Positions 5,587 through 6,572 of a stretch of 6,572 nucleotides of DNA are shown here, piece after piece. The notes beneath the pieces are model-generated. The model was not told the origin of the DNA. It saw nothing but the letters and a program-made list of their open reading frames with translations, and did not search any database. This DNA is from Betaproteobacteria bacterium (lineage in GTDB: Bacteria; Pseudomonadota; Gammaproteobacteria; Burkholderiales; Casimicrobiaceae). How positions within the stretch are numbered: position 1 is the first letter of the stretch; each line of letters starts with the position of its first letter. The translations under genes were made by a program, and so were the position numbers. The stretch covers positions 1 through 6,572 of the forward strand of contig VBCS01000001.1 of the NCBI GenBank assembly GCA_005888955.1. Reading direction: 5' to 3'.

Positions 5587-6572
5587 GTGGAACGCTATTT
5601 CGCACCGTGCCCGCGCGGGCTGGAGACAGCGCTCGCCGACGAGCTCGAGCGGCTCGGCGCCGGCGACATCGCACCGGCCGACGGCGGGGTCGCCTTTGCG
5701 GGCGCGCTGGAGCTCGCGTATCGCGCCAATCTCGAGAGCCGGCTGGCGAGTCGCGTGCTCTGGCGCGTCGGCGACGGCGCCTACCGCGACGAACGCGACG
5801 TTTATGCGTTGGCGTACGGCCTCGACTGGCCGCACTGGTTCCGCGCCGATCGCACACTGCGCGTCGACGTTGCGGCGACGCGCTCGCCATTGAAGAGCCT
5901 GGAGTTCGCGACGCTCAGGATCAAGGATGCCGTGTGCGATCGTCATCGCACCGTCGCGGGCAAGCGACCCACCGTAAGCAAGGAGCGCCCCGACGTGCGC
6001 GTGCACGCGTACCTCACCGCGGATCATGCCACGTTCTACCTCGACACCTCCGGCGAGCCGCTGTTCAAGCGCGGATACCGCCGCGAGGCCGCGGACGCGC
6101 CGTTGCGCGAAAATCTCGCTGCGGGACTGCTGCGCCTCGCGGGCTGGCAACCGGGCACGCCGCTCCTCGATCCTATGTGCGGCAGCGGCACCATCGCGGT
6201 CGAAGCGGCGTTGATGGCGCTTGACATCGCGCCCGGCCTCAAGCGTACGTTCGGTTTCCAGAAGCTCGACTGGTACGACGGTCCGACCTGGCAGCGGATC
6301 AAGCAGGCGGCGCAGCGACGCATGAAGCCGCCGGCGCCCGCAGGCATATACGCCAGCGACAGCGACCCATCGGCCATTCAGCGCTGCGGCGTGAATCTCG
6401 CCGCCGCAGGCGCGGCCGGAGCGGTCGTAGTCGAACGCGTCGATGCGCTTGCGCGCGCCGCGCCGGCGCCCGGGGGAGTCATCGTAACCAATCCGCCGTA
6501 TGGCGTGCGCCAGGCCGATGCGGCTGCGCTGGCAGCGTTCTATCCGCGACTGGGCGATGCGCTCAAGCAGCG
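5587..6572 (+). CDS. rlmL: RlmL-type THUMP-domain class I rRNA methyltransferase, 3' end off window
   Basis: About 328 residues are visible of a THUMP-containing SAM-dependent RNA methyltransferase resembling the N-terminal half of E. coli RlmL, which makes m2G2445 in 23S rRNA. Features in order: the N-terminus MERYFAPCPRGLE, a THUMP region up to about 155 containing SPLKSLEFATLRIKDAV (100-116), the linker LFKRGYR (159-165), SAM motif I DPMCGSGTI (195-203), the conserved APGL...FGF segment (215-223), YASDSDPSAI carrying the SAM-binding acidic residues, and the catalytic NPPYG (302-306). Betaproteobacterial single-domain versions are around 380-400 aa, so some tens of residues lie beyond the window; whether an RlmK-type half follows cannot be seen. 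The start is GTG at 5587, 10 bp after hemJ, with only a weak GGA upstream, so translation may be coupled to hemJ. This is the intact counterpart of the truncated copy at 4190. The exact modified base is inferred from the family. Confidence 0.88.
   Translation, partial: MERYFAPCPRGLETALADELERLGAGDIAPADGGVAFAGALELAYRANLESRLASRVLWRVGDGAYRDERDVYALAYGLDWPHWFRADRTLRVDVAATRSPLKSLEFATLRIKDAVCDRHRTVAGKRPTVSKERPDVRVHAYLTADHATFYLDTSGEPLFKRGYRREAADAPLRENLAAGLLRLAGWQPGTPLLDPMCGSGTIAVEAALMALDIAPGLKRTFGFQKLDWYDGPTWQRIKQAAQRRMKPPAPAGIYASDSDPSAIQRCGVNLAAAGAAGAVVVERVDALARAAPAPGGVIVTNPPYGVRQADAAALAAFYPRLGDALKQ

Larger units (their letters stand above)
4841..6239 (+). repeat. Tandem direct duplication, unit 2 (1,399 bp)
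   Basis: The second unit repeats 3444-4842 with one silent substitution (A5234). Its left edge is the new junction rlmL/nodJ at 4840-4843. Its right edge at 6239/6240 continues into native rlmL sequence (APGLKRTFGF), whereas unit 1 returns to nodJ sequence at the corresponding point. Confidence 0.95.

Noticed and set aside
3444..6239. Composite transposon or insertion sequence
   Set aside because: No transposase, no terminal inverted repeats and no target-site duplication; both edges lie inside housekeeping genes.

Overview
The window is GC-rich, densely coding DNA of betaproteobacterial (probably Burkholderiales-like) character. The inference rests on a Bug/TctC-type solute-binding protein, a family strongly expanded in that group, and on the HemJ/RlmL gene pair, a NodJ-type permease and intergenic palindromes of the GTCATTCCCGCG...GCGGGAAT type. 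No phage, plasmid, CRISPR or RNA genes were seen. Species cannot be named from the sequence alone.

Left part (1-2618), minus strand: a SAM-dependent methyltransferase (1749-2618) is followed by a TerC-family membrane protein (942-1691) and then by a Bug-family periplasmic binding protein whose C-terminus leaves the window at position 1. The Bug gene is open only up to position 938. There it meets an in-frame TAG directly beside the TerC stop codon, so its start codon and the front of its signal peptide are missing.

A 153-bp divergent gap leads into the plus-strand half. An intact NodJ-type ABC-2 permease (2772-3560) is followed by a palindrome-rich spacer and then by hemJ (3763-4179) and an rlmL-type 23S rRNA methyltransferase gene, which start 10 bp apart and are probably co-transcribed.

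The main structural feature is a head-to-tail direct duplication of 1,399 bp (3444-4842 and 4841-6239, period 1,397 bp). It runs from inside nodJ to inside rlmL. The result is: intact nodJ, spacer, hemJ copy 1, a truncated rlmL fused in frame to the last 38 codons of nodJ, spacer, hemJ copy 2, and an intact-fronted rlmL that continues beyond the window. The only difference I found between the copies is one silent base (G3837 versus A5234). The duplication is therefore either very young or an assembly artefact, such as two overlapping contigs or strain variants joined end to end; the sequence alone cannot decide.

Apart from this rearrangement and the decapitated Bug gene, the genes belong to known families. 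I see no convincing evidence of an undescribed multi-gene system.
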